Positions 28,101 through 40,129 of a stretch of DNA of 64,000 bases are shown here, in pieces (position 1 is the first letter of the stretch; each line of letters opens with the position of its first letter). Origin of the DNA: Ptiloglossa arizonensis (taxonomy: Eukaryota; Arthropoda; Insecta; Hymenoptera; Colletidae). A program made the translations under genes and the position numbers. The notes beneath the pieces were generated by a model. It was not told the DNA's origin and did not search any database. It worked only from the letters and a program-made list of their open reading frames with translations. The stretch is taken from NCBI RefSeq assembly GCF_051014685.1, contig NC_135055.1:21163501-21227500 (forward strand). The letters are read 5' to 3'.

Positions 28101-30801
28101 CCGTTCCTATTTCTAGTTAAGGGTTTCGTACCCCGCCTACGCCCTCGGACTTCACCCTCGCCGGGTCGAGTTGCACGTACTCGAACGTATTGTTCCCAAA
28201 ATGGCGCTGAGACAACCGAAAGACCGCTTTACCGCGACGAACGACGTTTATCACTGGAAATCCGGGAAGCTTGGTCCAGCGTGTCATGAACTCGACGATA
28301 TCGATCTTCCCGTCGGCGTTGTTCCGTAGAATTTCGAACAGGTCGTGCGAGTCCGTGTTGTTGAACCGATATCTCTCCAGGTAGCTCCTCAGGCCGCGAA
28401 GAAACTTCGAATTGCCGATCGCGTCCTCTAGCATCCTGATCACGGCTGCCGCCTAACGATCGACTCGATTTCAACGAATCGAGTTTCGGTCCTTTCATCG
28501 AATTTATTATACCTTCTGGTAGGACATACGGTCGAATATTTCCTCGATTTCCCCGGGATCCTCCACACGCTTCACAATGGGACGAGAACGCAGCTTGCTG
28601 TCCTGCTTCATGGAGACGTACTTCGTGCGCAAGGGGAACGAGTCCATCTAAAGAAGAACGAGAAACAGAACGTATAAAAGTCTCTCGTTGAAAAAACATT
28701 CAACGATATTGTTACATCTGTGCCGCGTCAAGGTTGTGTACGATTCGATGGACCGATTAATCATCGCTAAACAGAGATCCATGTACCAAGGAGGAATTCT
28801 AATACCTCGTTAAAAGTCACGCGATCGACTCTTGGAACGTTTTAAGGAGGGACGGTGGCGAATTCGTTCCTGGAATCGACCTTTCGTACCTACGACCGAG
28901 ATCTCGTACCGTGTTCACACCGTGTTGACAATTTCGAAGCGATACCTCGCGAGTATCGAATTTGCATACACGATTGATAACCGTTTGGAGTACCGTCGCG
29001 TTTGGACTAGTTCTTCGCGGACAGTTTTACCAAACGGTTGACAATGTTCTCGCGACGGTACGATAAAAAAAAATACAACACCGTCAAGCGGCGTATCTTT
29101 CAACGAATTATCGTACACATCTATTACCCAACGTTCCCAATGACAGGGTGTGAGTCACACGAGGATGGACGCCTCGGTGGAAGGGATCTCGCGAGGTCGA
29201 CGCTAACCGAGCGTGAACTCGAAAACAACGGACCTCGTTCCATTCCGGGAAAACGAAGTCGATCGCCATGTGTTCCATGTACGTGGCGAATCCCTCGTTA
29301 AGCCAGAGATCGTTCCACCATTTCATGGTGACCAGATTCCCGAACCACATGTGCGCCAATTCATGGGCCACCGTCAAGCTGACGCTACGTGTGTTCTGGC
29401 TGGAGCTGTCGTTCCCGCTGTGAAGCAACTCGGTCTCGCGAAAAGTGATCAGGCCCCAGTTCTCCATTGCACCGGCAGCGAAATCGGGCACGGCGACCAA
29501 GTCTGATCGATCGAATGCGTATCGTCTACGTGAATCTCTATCGAAGGTTTTTTCTACGAGAAAATTTCTACGAGATGTTACCGAGTTTCGGTAGCGGATA
29601 ATCGGTGTTGAATGTGGTGAGGTAGTAGTCCATCACGCGGACCGCAACGTTCAGAGCGAATTTCCCTTTGTGAGCGTACACGGGTCTCGAGCATACGTTC
29701 AACGGAATTTTCCTTCCGTCCAGAAGCTTCATGTCCGTTCCCACGCAATCGAAATCGCTTACAACGAAAGCGACCAGGTAAGTGGACATCGGTGGTGTCG
29801 GCTCGAAGTACGTGACCGTCTCCCTCTCCGTTTTTTCCATTCTCTGCGTGACGAAATTACAACGACGAAACGACACATCGATAACCTTACGAACGATAAA
29901 CTCCGCTTACCGCCACCGGCATGTTCGATAACGCATGGTACCGTGCCTTCTCCGAATGAAGGATACGAACGATGAACGTGGACTTGAAACTCGGCTCGTC
30001 GAAACAGGGAAACGTGTTTCTCGCGTACAGCGGCTCGAACTGCGTTACCGCCAGTTTTCTGTAACACCGATAATTCATCGAACCGCGTACGACTCGAAGA
30101 TTTAATTAAGATAGGATATTACCGAACCGCTTTCACCGAGAACTGATAAACGTTTCGTTTTAATCGTCGATATCCATTAGAGATTCAATTACCTGATATA
30201 CTTGTCAAGATCGGTGTACTTGCTCAAATAGAATCCATGGAGTTTCTCCTTTAAATCCCCGCTGAAGTTCATTTTTAAAAAATACGGCCCAGGTGGCATC
30301 GGTCTCAACGTCCTGATTACCAACATTTCGTATTTTTCTACAGGGAACACCGACCTTATCTGTACCTCCGTTTGCCATCTTTCCGTGTACAATTTCATCG
30401 ACGAGATTGTTAAATTCTTCGAATGCAAAACGATGTAACTTTGAGGCTTTGGTAGAATTAAACAGCGTTACGTTCACTCTGACGGTACAACGGTTAAACG
30501 AATACCAATCGTTGGTATACGAACTAAGATAACATAACTTTGAGGCGTCGAAATCACTAACCTTTAGTAAATCGATATCGATACGTATGGAACCGTGGAA
30601 CTCGGCTTTTCGTAAATCGACCGAAATCGCGATCACGTATTTGCTGGGCACCACATCCGTCGACAATCGTTTCGCGATGTCCATGGTTTTTTCGAAACGT
30701 CTATTGAACGTATTATTTTTAAACGCTTTGCCGCCGATTTCACAGAAATCCTTCCCCCTCGTTAAGATAAACGTAATTAAGATAAATCGCCAATTGGCCA
30801 T
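25143..30801 (-). CDS. M1-family zinc aminopeptidase (aminopeptidase N-like)
   Basis: Sixteen exons: 30801-30562, 30446-30193, 30058-29911, 29843-29582, 29502-29234, 28647-28513, 28452-28181, 27312-27221, 27158-27031, 26959-26756, 26640-26561, 26231-26083, 26011-25873, 25695-25582, 25467-25359 and 25292-25143 (TAA). They total 2745 bases, 914 aa, with consistent phases throughout. The exopeptidase loop GAMEN is at residues 312-316, the zinc motif HELAH at 348-352, and the third ligand Glu at 371 in LNEGF, exactly 18 residues on. The transition-state Tyr is about 434 (MSYQK). M1 enzymes remove N-terminal residues from peptides. A hydrophobic N-terminus ([10 protein letters not shown]) suggests a signal peptide. 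There is no hydrophobic C-terminal tail, so no GPI or C-terminal anchor is evident and secretion is likely. The usual Gly after SYxK is Ala here. Substrate preference cannot be read from the sequence. Confidence 0.9.
27313..28180 (-). other. Intron 7 of the M1 aminopeptidase
   Basis: An 868-base intron between the exon ending NNTFD (split codon) and the exon beginning KYGSWTIP. The phase-2 donor GTACGT at 28180 restores the frame. No extra exon or repeat was recognised inside. Confidence 0.65.
28979..29061. other. Two interleaved perfect inverted repeats in an aminopeptidase intron
   Basis: Arm A aaccgtttgg (28979-28988) is complementary to 29030-29039. Arm B gtaccgtcgcg (28990-29000) is complementary to 29051-29061. 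The order A-B-A'-B' is the topology of an H-type pseudoknot rather than of a simple hairpin. It lies in intron 5 of the M1 gene. Confidence 0.6.
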
Positions 30802-32070
30802 TGTGCTATCGGAACAGAGGTTCTTTGTCTTCTTTTCGGAGACGAGGCTTCTTATCTCGTCGAGTCGTCGTGCGTGGATCGAAAAAAAAATTAGATTCTT
30901 TTTTATTATGGTCTTCGATCGGATCTCTCGAGGCGGAGGTCTCGAGGACCCCTGGAACGGAAACCTTGGTTAAACGTTTGCAATTAAATACGACGAAGCC
31001 ATTGTGCCAAAGTATTCGGTTAACCGCTCCGGATTCCAAGTTTCTATCTCGCGAACGATATTCGGCTTACTTCGTGGAACGATACGATCGCGTTATCGCC
31101 ATGAAAATGCGCGATTGTGCACGATGGCCATCTGGTATAATTTCTGCAAACTTTTGCAGGCACGCGTATCGTCGAATGACTCGTACGCTAAAGAACGCAG
31201 TCGGTTGAAGGTGAAAGTGGCCAAGAGGGAAGGCATCGGATCAACTTGCTTCGTAGCAGAGGACCAATCAGGGACTGGTTGGTATCGTGCTGACAAAGAA
31301 GGATTAATAAACTAGACGCAGACGAGAATCGATTGGAACGAAGTGGGGATACATATAATTCCTACCTAACCATAGGAACCGGTTAGTCTTTGGTGAATTT
31401 TGTGCGTTCGCGTTGAATTTATTGGTAAGTTTGAACCTTGTACGCACTCGAGAAAGGAACAACGATGAAAAAAATCTTGAACATTCGTGTCTCGCGGTCG
31501 TTCGATCGTAATTTAACCCGATGTGGCGTTTCGAACCTCTCTTGGACGCGATTCCATCGTTTATTCGGAACGTTCGATTTATTTCGAGGACCGGAACACT
31601 CCACGAACGCTTTCAAGGACACGTGAAAATGCATAAAGAAAAAATAAAAAAAAAAAAAAATAAAAGAAACGAGTCGTTAAATTCGGGAAACACGAGCATT
31701 ACGATTAACGTCCGGTCTCTCTTAAGGACGTTTGCTCGAAGTTGGAAAGTGTATTATCAAACGGTCTCGAAATCCAGGGACAAAGTGTGACTTTATCTTG
31801 ACACATATTCCCGTGCATTTACGAAACATCGCGTCGCGAGGATAACGATGTATTTTAGTTACGAGATGGAGCATCGCGGGGAAAATATCACCGTGTGCGA
31901 TTTTCATTTACGTACCGGCTACGTTGTATTTCGTATACAACGTTTGCGAATAATTTTCAACGTGGTGCGTTCGTATCTGCGCGGACGAATGTTTGACTTT
32001 TAGCGTTCGAAAGCATCGTTTCGTACCGAATGGTTATTTTTCATCCGTCGTATTGTTAGATTGGCGAAAC
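30802..32070. other. Divergent intergenic region between the M1 aminopeptidase and GST genes
   Basis: The two genes point away from each other, so this 1.27 kb should hold both promoters. No canonical TATA box stands out and no coding exon was recognised. Poly-A-like runs occur near 30880 and 31645. Confidence 0.5.
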
Positions 32071-32976
32071 ATGGCGGAATATAAATTGGTGTACTTCAAC
32101 GTGATGGGACTAGGAGAACCGATAAGATTCATCCTCAGTTACGCTGGCGTCGAGTTCGAGGACGTTCGTGTTTTCTCTCTTACCGATGAATGGCTTAAAA
32201 TGAAATCGAGTAAATATGAAATATCGCCGCGATCGAATGTTTCGCTTCGTGGTTCGTTACGAAACGTAATTTTCGTTTTCTTTTTTACAGCGACCCCGTT
32301 CGGTCAGTTGCCCATGTTGGAAATGGGTGGGAAAATTTACACGCAATCGTTGCCCATTTGCCGATACCTGGCCAAACAGTTCAATCTGGCCGGCAGTACC
32401 GATCTGGACAACCTGCAGATCGACGCTATCGCTCACGCCATTTACGATTTTAGAATAAGTAAATATCGATTACCTCGCCGGGAGAAATCATTCCTCTCTA
32501 CGGATGTACTTCCGTAAATAACGCCCAATCTCGCCCAATTAAGTTTTAATCGCGTACGACGAGTCTCGTATATTTTTTCTCTCTCTTTTTTGCAGTTATG
32601 ATTAGGAATTATTACAAAGCGGATGAGGTTTCGAAAGCAAACATGAAAGAGAATCTGTTCAAGGTTACGATACCGCATTATATGAACGCATTGGAGGAAC
32701 TGGCTAAAAATAATGGTGGATATTTGCACGGTGGTAAAGTGAGTATTTTTTACACGGCCGTAAATTCCGATCGTGTGCAGGGACTGGACGATCCGTTCTC
32801 TTTTTCAGTTGACTTACGCGGACTTGTACTTCGTTGCCACTTCGGATGCGTTGAACACTGCGTACGGAGGGGACATCACCGAGGACAAACCGCATCTGAA
32901 GGCTCTGAAAGAGAAAATTTTGGCATTACCGAGAATCAAGGCGTGGGTGGAGAAAAGACCAAAATTGGAATGTTAA
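32071..32976 (+). CDS. GSTS1: Sigma-class glutathione S-transferase
   Basis: Four exons: 32071-32209, 32291-32458, 32596-32738 and 32809-32976 (TAA). They total 618 bases, 205 aa, the usual size for insect sigma GSTs. The thioredoxin-like N-terminal half reads YKLVYFNVMGLGEPIR, with the catalytic Tyr at residue 8. After the first join it reads TPFGQLPMLEM, with the cis-proline that contacts glutathione, then QSLPICRYLAKQ. The all-helical C-terminal half holds NNGGYLHGGKLTYADLYF and ends IKAWVEKRPKLEC. Sigma GSTs conjugate lipid-peroxidation products such as 4-hydroxynonenal and can act as prostaglandin-D synthases; in insects they are cytosolic and abundant in muscle. The introns are very short (70-137 bases). 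A variable loop (VRVFSLTDEWLKMKS) is slightly longer than in relatives. Confidence 0.93.
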
Positions 32977-34562
32977 TGTTTGACGTGTTACGATATTCCT
33001 TCCAAAGAACGTTGCGTTTGTAATGCAAATACACACAGTAGACTCGAATTACGATTTTTAAATAGATTTATTTACCAGACTTGCGTTGTCCTCGCGGTGT
33101 CGCGCAATATCGCGCGTACCGACTGCGCGTCGAAAGAACCGATTCGAATTACGCGCCACTCGTACAGAGTATTCGGTTTACCGGCCGTTGTTCACATCGG
33201 GATCGAAGGTTTCAACGAGACAGCCGCCGTGAAACGGATCGAAAGGTTGAAAATATAAATCGATCGAGATGGAAAACGCAACGAAGAAGAAAACGTGAAA
33301 TCTAGGGTTAAAAGGTCCACGGTTCGTGATATTTAACGCAGCGTTAATTCGAAAGCGAGGAACGACCCAGTGACCTATTTAAAGGTATCGATCGTGGTAG
33401 TCTCTTTTCCGGTTCTCGGTCGTTTTCGCGAAATCTGTCGGGACGAGAAACATCGATATCGTTTCCATCGGTCTCGAATGACACGGATTTTTGATTAATT
33501 CGCGTGTAAGATCGTTGGTTCTCGACAACGGTCAGTGGCGCCTTCGCACGGGGAGCGGGTGGCGGCAGCTGGTGGCGGCACGGCCAATCAGCGCTCTCGA
33601 ATGATCGCTGCGCGTAGAGGGCTGCGCGACCGTCCCGTAGCCGCGGAGCCGTCAGTGTGCGCGCCGCGGAGAGCCAGACAGACAGACATCTTGTAGTAGA
33701 ATTTAGCGGCGTGGTGTTTTCGACCGTGGGTGTCGGTGTCACGGTTTCGTGTCGCGGTGCTCGTCATTACGGTGTCATCGCAGTCGCCGTCGTCGTGGTC
33801 GTTGTCATCATCGTCTTCACCGTCGCCACCGCCGCCGCCGCCGTTGTCGTTGTCGCGACCGTTCTCCCTGTGCTCACGCCGCGCGATCGTTGTCGTTGTC
33901 CTCTACCTCGTCCTTATTAAAAGTCGTCGTCTTTCGACCGTCGTTCCACGGAGGCTCGGTTGTGCTGCTCGGTGTGGTGGTACCGCAATCGCGAGACCCC
34001 GTCGTGCTGGTCGTGCAGCTCGCGTGGTCCAGCGATCCAGTTACTCGCCCCGCAAAAGGCGTTGGTAGTACCTTTCGTCGGGCAGAGGGAGCGAGTAAGA
34101 GCGAGAAAGAGAGCAGAAGAGAGGAGTACTGGTCGGTCGGTGTCGTAAATACACGGGGAGCGAGAGGGACACGGCAGAATAATTTCTCACTCCGCAAACG
34201 CCCAATGAACAACGCTCCGGAGCCACCGATGTGCCGCACCGTGCGATAACTTCCGTCACCTCTCCGACCCCCGTCTCTCCTCCCTCCCCCACTCCGTGCG
34301 TGTGTATGTGTGTGTGCCGCGCCGGGCTCTCGAGGTGAAAATACCGCCCTCTCCTTCCACCCAACCCCCCGTTCGAGAGGAAGGTGCTACCTCGCGCGAG
34401 TAACTACGGCCAGAGGAAGAAGAAGGAAAAAAAATACCAGCGACCGAGTGACACGCCGAGAGAGTGGCAGAGAGAGACGATCCTGTGACCGGGGAAGAGT
34501 GAAATAGAGAAGAGAAAGAGACCGAGAGACCGGCGTCCACCCGTCAACCATCCCGATACAGC
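32977..34562 (+). other. GST downstream region and GC-rich 5' UTR/promoter of the next gene
   Basis: After the GST stop there is about 550 bases of plain sequence. From 33500 the DNA becomes GC-rich with GTC/CGC triplet runs (33775-33870) and purine tracts (34080-34130, 34385-34540). An initiator-like TCAGT at 33652-33656 precedes agacagacagac. This looks like a long 5' untranslated leader of roughly 0.9 kb for the exon at 34563, with several short upstream frames. Confidence 0.45.
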
Positions 34563-34614
34563 ATGACCTCGAACAACTCGCAGAAGCTCTCCACGACGGA
34601 ACGAGTGGTCGAAA
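34563..34614 (+). CDS. First coding exon, probably calcineurin A (protein phosphatase 2B catalytic subunit)
   Basis: Only 17 codons and one base are present before a strong donor (GAAA, then GTAAGC). The residues MTSNNSQKLSTTERVVE resemble the N-terminus of calcineurin A; human PPP3CA reads KLSTTDRVVK just before VPFPPSHRL. In vertebrates too the first coding exon ends at about this point. Calcineurin A is the catalytic subunit of a cytosolic calcium/calmodulin-activated Ser/Thr phosphatase. The assignment rests on about nine matching residues plus the exon boundary, so it is tentative. The phosphatase domain is not in the window. Confidence 0.5.
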
Positions 34615-35169
34615 GTAAGCGATACGAAATTTTCATTAGCCGAGCGATCGCGACGGGTATCATCGGTGCGTGCACCGTATGCGCTCTGGCCACCTTGGCT
34701 TATGGTGCCGTCACGGTGTACGTACGCGCGATCTTAACTTGTGTGTGCGTGTGCGTGGCCCTGCGGCCTCGTCTTTTCCGGCCACCTCGGTCGGTACGTC
34801 AGTACTCCGCTTGGTATATTCGCGTCGCGTTTCTTTCCTCCCCATCGCGTTACCCTTTAACGGGTTCGGTCTATCGTCGCGATAACCTCGATGATCGTTA
34901 AATCGCGTCGCGGCGAGCCATCGGGACACGGACCGGCCGAAAACCACTCGAAAGAAAGTAGGCGCGTCAAAACACGTCGCGTGTCGTACAGGATTGATTT
35001 TCTTCGTAGCTTCGCGGCGCCATTGCTATCGACCTGCCAGCATTCTCACTGACCCTCCGAACCACGCTTTTCCACCCTGATCCATCGTGTACGGTTCGCG
35101 TACGCCCGGAATTTCAGAAACGGATCGTACAATTCTACGCGGTGCCAGTCGCTCGACCAGCTTCTCGTC

Positions 35170-35244
35170 GTTTGTATCTCTCTCTCTCTCTCTCTCCGTG
35201 TCTCTCCCTCCCCTCGTTTCCCGAATTCCCTTCGCCGCCTGCCT

Positions 35245-35272
<28 letters not shown>
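35170..35272. repeat. (TC)n pyrimidine tract
   Basis: Runs of tctctctc at 35178-35197 and 35247-35271, with related pyrimidine-rich sequence between. Located just inside the putative first intron. Confidence 0.9.
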
Positions 35273-35275
<3 letters not shown>

Positions 35276-35504
35276 TCCTCGTTCTCCCTTCCCGTCCGCC
35301 CTACCGCGCGCGGTGCAACCTAACCTAATTCGCGTTTTGTCCATCAACCCCGCCTCCCCCGCCATCTTCTTGTCTGCAGAGCCGTGCGTCTCGCGCGGTT
35401 AGCCCCGTTTCCACGAGGTCGAGGAACGGAATCGTCTCGAGGACGCGGCACGCCGCACTCGAGAATTTCGCGTCTGGACGTCGTCGTTCGAACAGCTGAC
35501 CGGC

Positions 35505-35517
35505 TCGTTCGCTCGCT

Positions 35518-35548
<31 letters not shown>

Positions 35549-35552
35549 TCGC
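35505..35552. repeat. (TTCG)n / (CTCG)n microsatellite
   Basis: About eleven tandem tetranucleotides, first gctcgctcgctcg, then gttcgttcgttcg. Confidence 0.95.
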
Positions 35553-35899
35553 GTGTACCTAGCTACGTGCGCTAATGCGTGCACGATGTAAATACGCGTT
35601 CCTGGCCAGGGATGCGATCATTGGCGCCGGCGTACCTTTTCCCGTGGGGAGTTTCGTAAACGGAATCGGCCTTTTTTCAGGACAGACGGCATTTTCGGTC
35701 GTTGACTTTACCCACCGACACCGGACTCACTCTTCTATGTTTTCCTCCCCACTCGGTGCGTTTCGGGCGCGACCGTTCTTCCTCGTTCTTCGCGATTTGA
35801 TAAATCGACGCGATGGCCACCGCTACCGATCGACGAACAAATACGAAATTTTGCGAATCGATGTAACGGGTGTCGTTGAATTACGCGACGCTATGAAAG

Positions 35900-36240
35900 T
35901 TCGATGCACACGGTGCTGGTAGCGTGTCCATCGGTTGGTAGACGTAGACTCGAACATCGTACAGTTTCGTTTGGCGAAACTTTCGTCGAAAACACACACC
36001 GGGACGAATTACGAACACTTGGCGAGTCGATGTACAGGGTATCCATTGATTATTGGGAGAAACTTTAAATATCGATGCTCGCCATTGTTGGCCGCGTTTC
36101 TCGCTGAACAGTTATACAGTGGTAATAAATCATAGGAACGGAATTTGACGGTCGATGCGCACAGGGTGTTCCATAAATAATGGATACGGGTTTCTCCGTA
36201 TCGATGGAACGGGTCGGGTGTTCTCGTTTAGCTGTTGAAA
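35900..36240. repeat. Possible degenerate three-copy repeat of about 125 bp
   Basis: Blocks beginning cgatgcacacggtg, cgatgtacagggta and cgatgcgcacagggtg lie at about 35902, 36028 and 36154. Similarity fades after 40-50 bases; an old array or a dispersed element terminus is possible. Confidence 0.35.
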
Positions 36241-36989
36241 AATGTACTCGGTGTCGGGGAACGGTGGGTGCACCTTGCCGAGGACGAACCTACCCGTAGG
36301 GTTTCTCGGTTTAGCGGAATTATCGGCGATGAACCCGGTCGATCGTAGCCGAATTAATCCGAATCCGATACCAAGCCGATATTTCCGATGGCTCCGATGC
36401 TCGCGGAACACGGCCCTCGGTGTTCACGACCGAATCGTCAAGCTGGTCCGCGTAAGATGAAACGGTGTAAAAATAGACATGGCCGCGGTCACGCGTGCGA
36501 CCGCGAACTATCAACTACCGAATATAACTCATTGTCGTGACGCGAATATCGTAATTTGGCGCAACTCCAACCGTGCCCGACGATTAACGATTTTTAACGG
36601 GCCTTTTGATAATCCTCCCTTACTCTTCTCCCCTTCGCGTGTTATTCGACCGATGAAACGGTATACGGGCGTTTATCTGTCAACGCGCCCCTTTTATATT
36701 CTTCCATCTCGCACCCGGCTAACGAAGGGATCGTATCATCGGCTTCGACTTAATCAGACGAAATTCACGTTCGATATTGTTGCCCCGATCTTTCGTGGCT
36801 TCTGTTCCATTAGTCACCGCCCGTACGATCTCACCAATTACGTTCTCTATTTTTATATCGCGTCTTATAATAGCCGGTAGGACTACGGTACTCCTCCCAA
36901 TTAAATCTACAAATTTTATCGGTGTGTTTCTCGTCGAGTCGGAGGACGCGACGTCTACTTGGAAATTATTTATGTTACCGTGTCCGTCG

Positions 36990-37440
36990 TCCTTCACTTT
37001 GAGAGCCGCGCAGAGTTAACTCGCTCCTCGGAGTAGATCGACGCGGTATCACTGACAATGCTCCATTTTTAAGTTTCTATTTTCTCAGCGATCGCTGGGT
37101 ATCTTTTACCTCTGGAAGGTTCTCATCTTCTCATCTTCATAATATCTTACTTCTTTTCGGAGCACTATTACAAAATTGTTCGATCGAACGCGTACAGAAA
37201 GATTTCGTTAACCGTTTCGTTTCCTCCACTTTGAGAGCTACGCATAGTTAACTCGCTTCTCAGAGTAGATCGACACGGTATTATCACTTACAATACTCCG
37301 TTTCTAGATTTCCCCAATGCGGCGATCGTGGGGAATCTTCGATTTCTGGAAGGTTCCCGTCCTTCGTGGATAATTCGATCTCGGTTTTCCACCTTCTTCC
37401 GGAGCACTAAGAACAGAATTGTTCAAATCTAACAATCTTA
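36990..37440. repeat. 232-bp tandem duplication
   Basis: The block starting cactttgagagc at 36995 recurs at 37227. It includes the shared stretches gttaactcgc, agtagatcgac, tctggaaggtt and cggagcacta. It directly adjoins the 40-bp minisatellite. Confidence 0.85.
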
Positions 37441-38100
37441 GTCTCGGTTCGCATCGAACGCGTTCGTCCCAACAACCTTAGTCTCGGTTCGCATCGAACG
37501 CGTTCTTTCTAACAATCTTAGTCTCTATTCGCATCGAACGCGTTCGTCCTAACAATCTTAGTCTCTATTCGCATCGAACGCGTTCGTCCTAACAATCTTA
37601 GTCTCTGTTCGCATGGAACGCGTTCGTCTTAACAATCTTAGTCTCTATTCGCATCGAACGCGTTCGTCCTAACAATCTTAGTGTCGGTTCGCATCGAACG
37701 CGTTCGTCCTAACAATCTTAGTCTCTGTTCGCATGGAACGCCTTCGTCCTAAAAATCTTAGTCTCTATTCGCATCGAACGCGTTCGTCCTAACAACCTTA
37801 GTCTCTGTTCGCATCGAACGCGTTCTTTCTAACAATCTTAGTCTCTATTCGCATCGAACGCCTTCGTCCTAAAAATCTTAGTCTCTATTCGCATCGAACG
37901 CGTTCGTCCTAACAATCTTAGTCTCTGTTCACATAGAACGCGTTCGTTCTACCAATCTTAGTCTCTGTTCGCATCGAACGCGTTCGTCCTAACAATCTTA
38001 GTCTCTGTTCACATAGAACGCGTTCGTTCTAACAATCTTAGTCTCTGTTCACATAGAACGCGTTCGTCCAACAATCTCAGTCTCGGTTCGCATCGAACGT
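37431..38100. repeat. 40-bp minisatellite, about 16-17 units
   Basis: The unit consists of aacaatctta, gtctctattc, gcatcgaacg and cgttcgtcct in order, with an exact 40-base period. Substitution variants (tctcggttc, tctgttcac, atggaacg) are distributed along the array, suggesting repeated unequal exchange. Confidence 0.98.
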
Positions 38101-39543
38101 TAAACGCGCGGGTTCTCGGTTGTCCCGAGTCCGGCTCAGGGTTAAGTTGCAAGTTGACGTCTATTTCTCGGTCGCTGATCGAGCCGCGTGTACCACTCGT
38201 ATGGAAATTGCAGCGCTCCGACTGGTGCATCTGTCGAGAATGGCTTCCGTGTACCCAGACCAGTTTCTGGCGTCTACGGTTCTGCATGGGCTACAGATGC
38301 GCGCAACACGCGTCATGGATGCAAACTGCACGCAGATCGTCGTCTCGTTCGCAGCCGTTCGAATTCCCCTTTTTCGTTGCATCGAGTGCATCGTGTTGCA
38401 CCGTTGAGACTCGAAGCTTCTCGCGCTCGTTTCTCGGCGAAACTCACCTTCAAACGTTTCGATACCAACGATGATTACAGTCACTCGTTGCGGTACGCTT
38501 GTCGTATTCTACGGATGACTGTAACGACTCATTGTATTCGATGACTGTTACTATTCGTTGCGGTACGTTTGTCGTACTATATTCTACGAGCGACTAAGTT
38601 CACTCGAAATTTTGCATCGATTAGCAATTTTTTTCCGAACGTGGCGTTAATTCGCGCGATCAACGATTTCGGTTCGAAGCGACTGGTACTCGATCGGCTG
38701 CGGGCGTTCCCGAAAAAGCAAAGGTCGCGTTCGAGAACAAATTGAAATTCGTGCGTTAATATTTACATTCCCTCGAGGAGGTTCCCGTCGGGTGTGTTAT
38801 CCCATCTTAACGATAATTCAACGTCGCAGGAATGATCGATGAATGCAGCCGTGGAATAACAAATGTCGCGCGCTCGCGTTAAACTTTTTCCTCGCCCCGA
38901 GCAACGGGCTATCCCTCGAATATACCGAGGATACGGAGATTCCTCGCGCGTTTAGACGTATCGCGCTTTATCGCGGCTCGACGATCGCGATACGGCCCTT
39001 TGAATCCGACTTCGACCCTCTCCGACACCTTCACCGCCATTTTGGTCCCCGCGTGTACTATCCGAGCGCTACGGAGAACCTCGTATCGAAAAGTGTTCCA
39101 TCGAGACACGAGGATCTCTTACAAAGCGAAAACCACGCGTTCTATCGATGCTCTGAAATTATTATTCCACGTAGCGTTCGTCTCGACTAACTCTTCGAGG
39201 TCATAATATTTCAAAAAACTTCTCATCTTTTTAACACCCCGACACGCGATATAAAAATTAAAATAACTCCGTACAAGTTCCACAATGAGACTCTCAATAT
39301 TCCGACTCGTTGAGTATCTAATTTATTTTTTCGTTTCGATTATTTTCTATCGCGCTTACTCGAGATCGATTCATCCGGCCGAGGCTGCGAGACTTTCGTT
39401 TGTTTCTCAAACCACGTGGGTATGGATGGAAAATTTCACGCGAACGTCACCAGAAGGTGGAAAAAACTGAACGACGTCTAGGCGTCGTGGATGGTTGCGG
39501 ATTATTTTAGAGGGTGACGACAGGACTCGCGACGTCGTCAATT

Positions 39544-39597
39544 ACGTCGTCGTCGTCGTCGTCGTCGTCGTCGTGGTGGTCGTGGTGGTTGTCGTCG
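39544..39597. repeat. (CGT)n trinucleotide microsatellite
   Basis: About ten consecutive CGT triplets, then interrupted GGT/CGT triplets; gives meaningless poly-Val or poly-Ser frames. Confidence 0.95.
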
Positions 39598-40129
39598 CAA
39601 CCACTTTCTCCCCGCGGACAATTACCGAATTTAAAAGGCATCGCGTTACACGGCTCTCGCGTTACCGAGCTAATATTTTTCCAGTCTAATTGCGTCTCCA
39701 GTCGGTCGCCGGGCTACCACGCGGACGACGACGATATTTCTGCACCGTAGAAATTTATACGCGCGCGTTTCGCAACCGCGAGCACGCGTAACTCGTATAC
39801 ATACGCGATTCGATACGGCCGCGACTCAACTTCGACACGTGCCCGAACGATTGCCCCGATAATTGCACGTTGACTGAATTACGCACGGTGAATTATGGCC
39901 GCGACTTCTATTATCGACGTGGAACATTCTCTCCCCGGAGAACGCCTTTTTCCGTGTCCGCGGGATACGAACTTTTTGTTATTTTTTGATCGTCCGCTCG
40001 AGCACAGAATCCGGAATTCTCTCGAAGCTACCGGGATGTCCCAAGAGAGCTTGGCTCGATATCCAACCTAGGGGAGATTATCTAAACGTATGGGGGGAAA
40101 ATGTGGATCCTGGACCACCTTTTTCCGGC

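Noticed and set aside
33657..34249. Val-, Ser- and Arg-rich frames ahead of 34563
   Set aside because: They come from GTC/CGC triplet repeats in three frames at once and sit in what looks like a 5' UTR.
36130..36411. 93-codon - strand frame that looks protein-like in places
   Set aside because: It overlaps a degenerate repeat block, has no domain I can name and no supporting splice signals.
37431..38100. CRISPR-like regular repeats
   Set aside because: Units are contiguous with no unique spacers and the genome is eukaryotic, so this is a minisatellite. The same holds for the other arrays.
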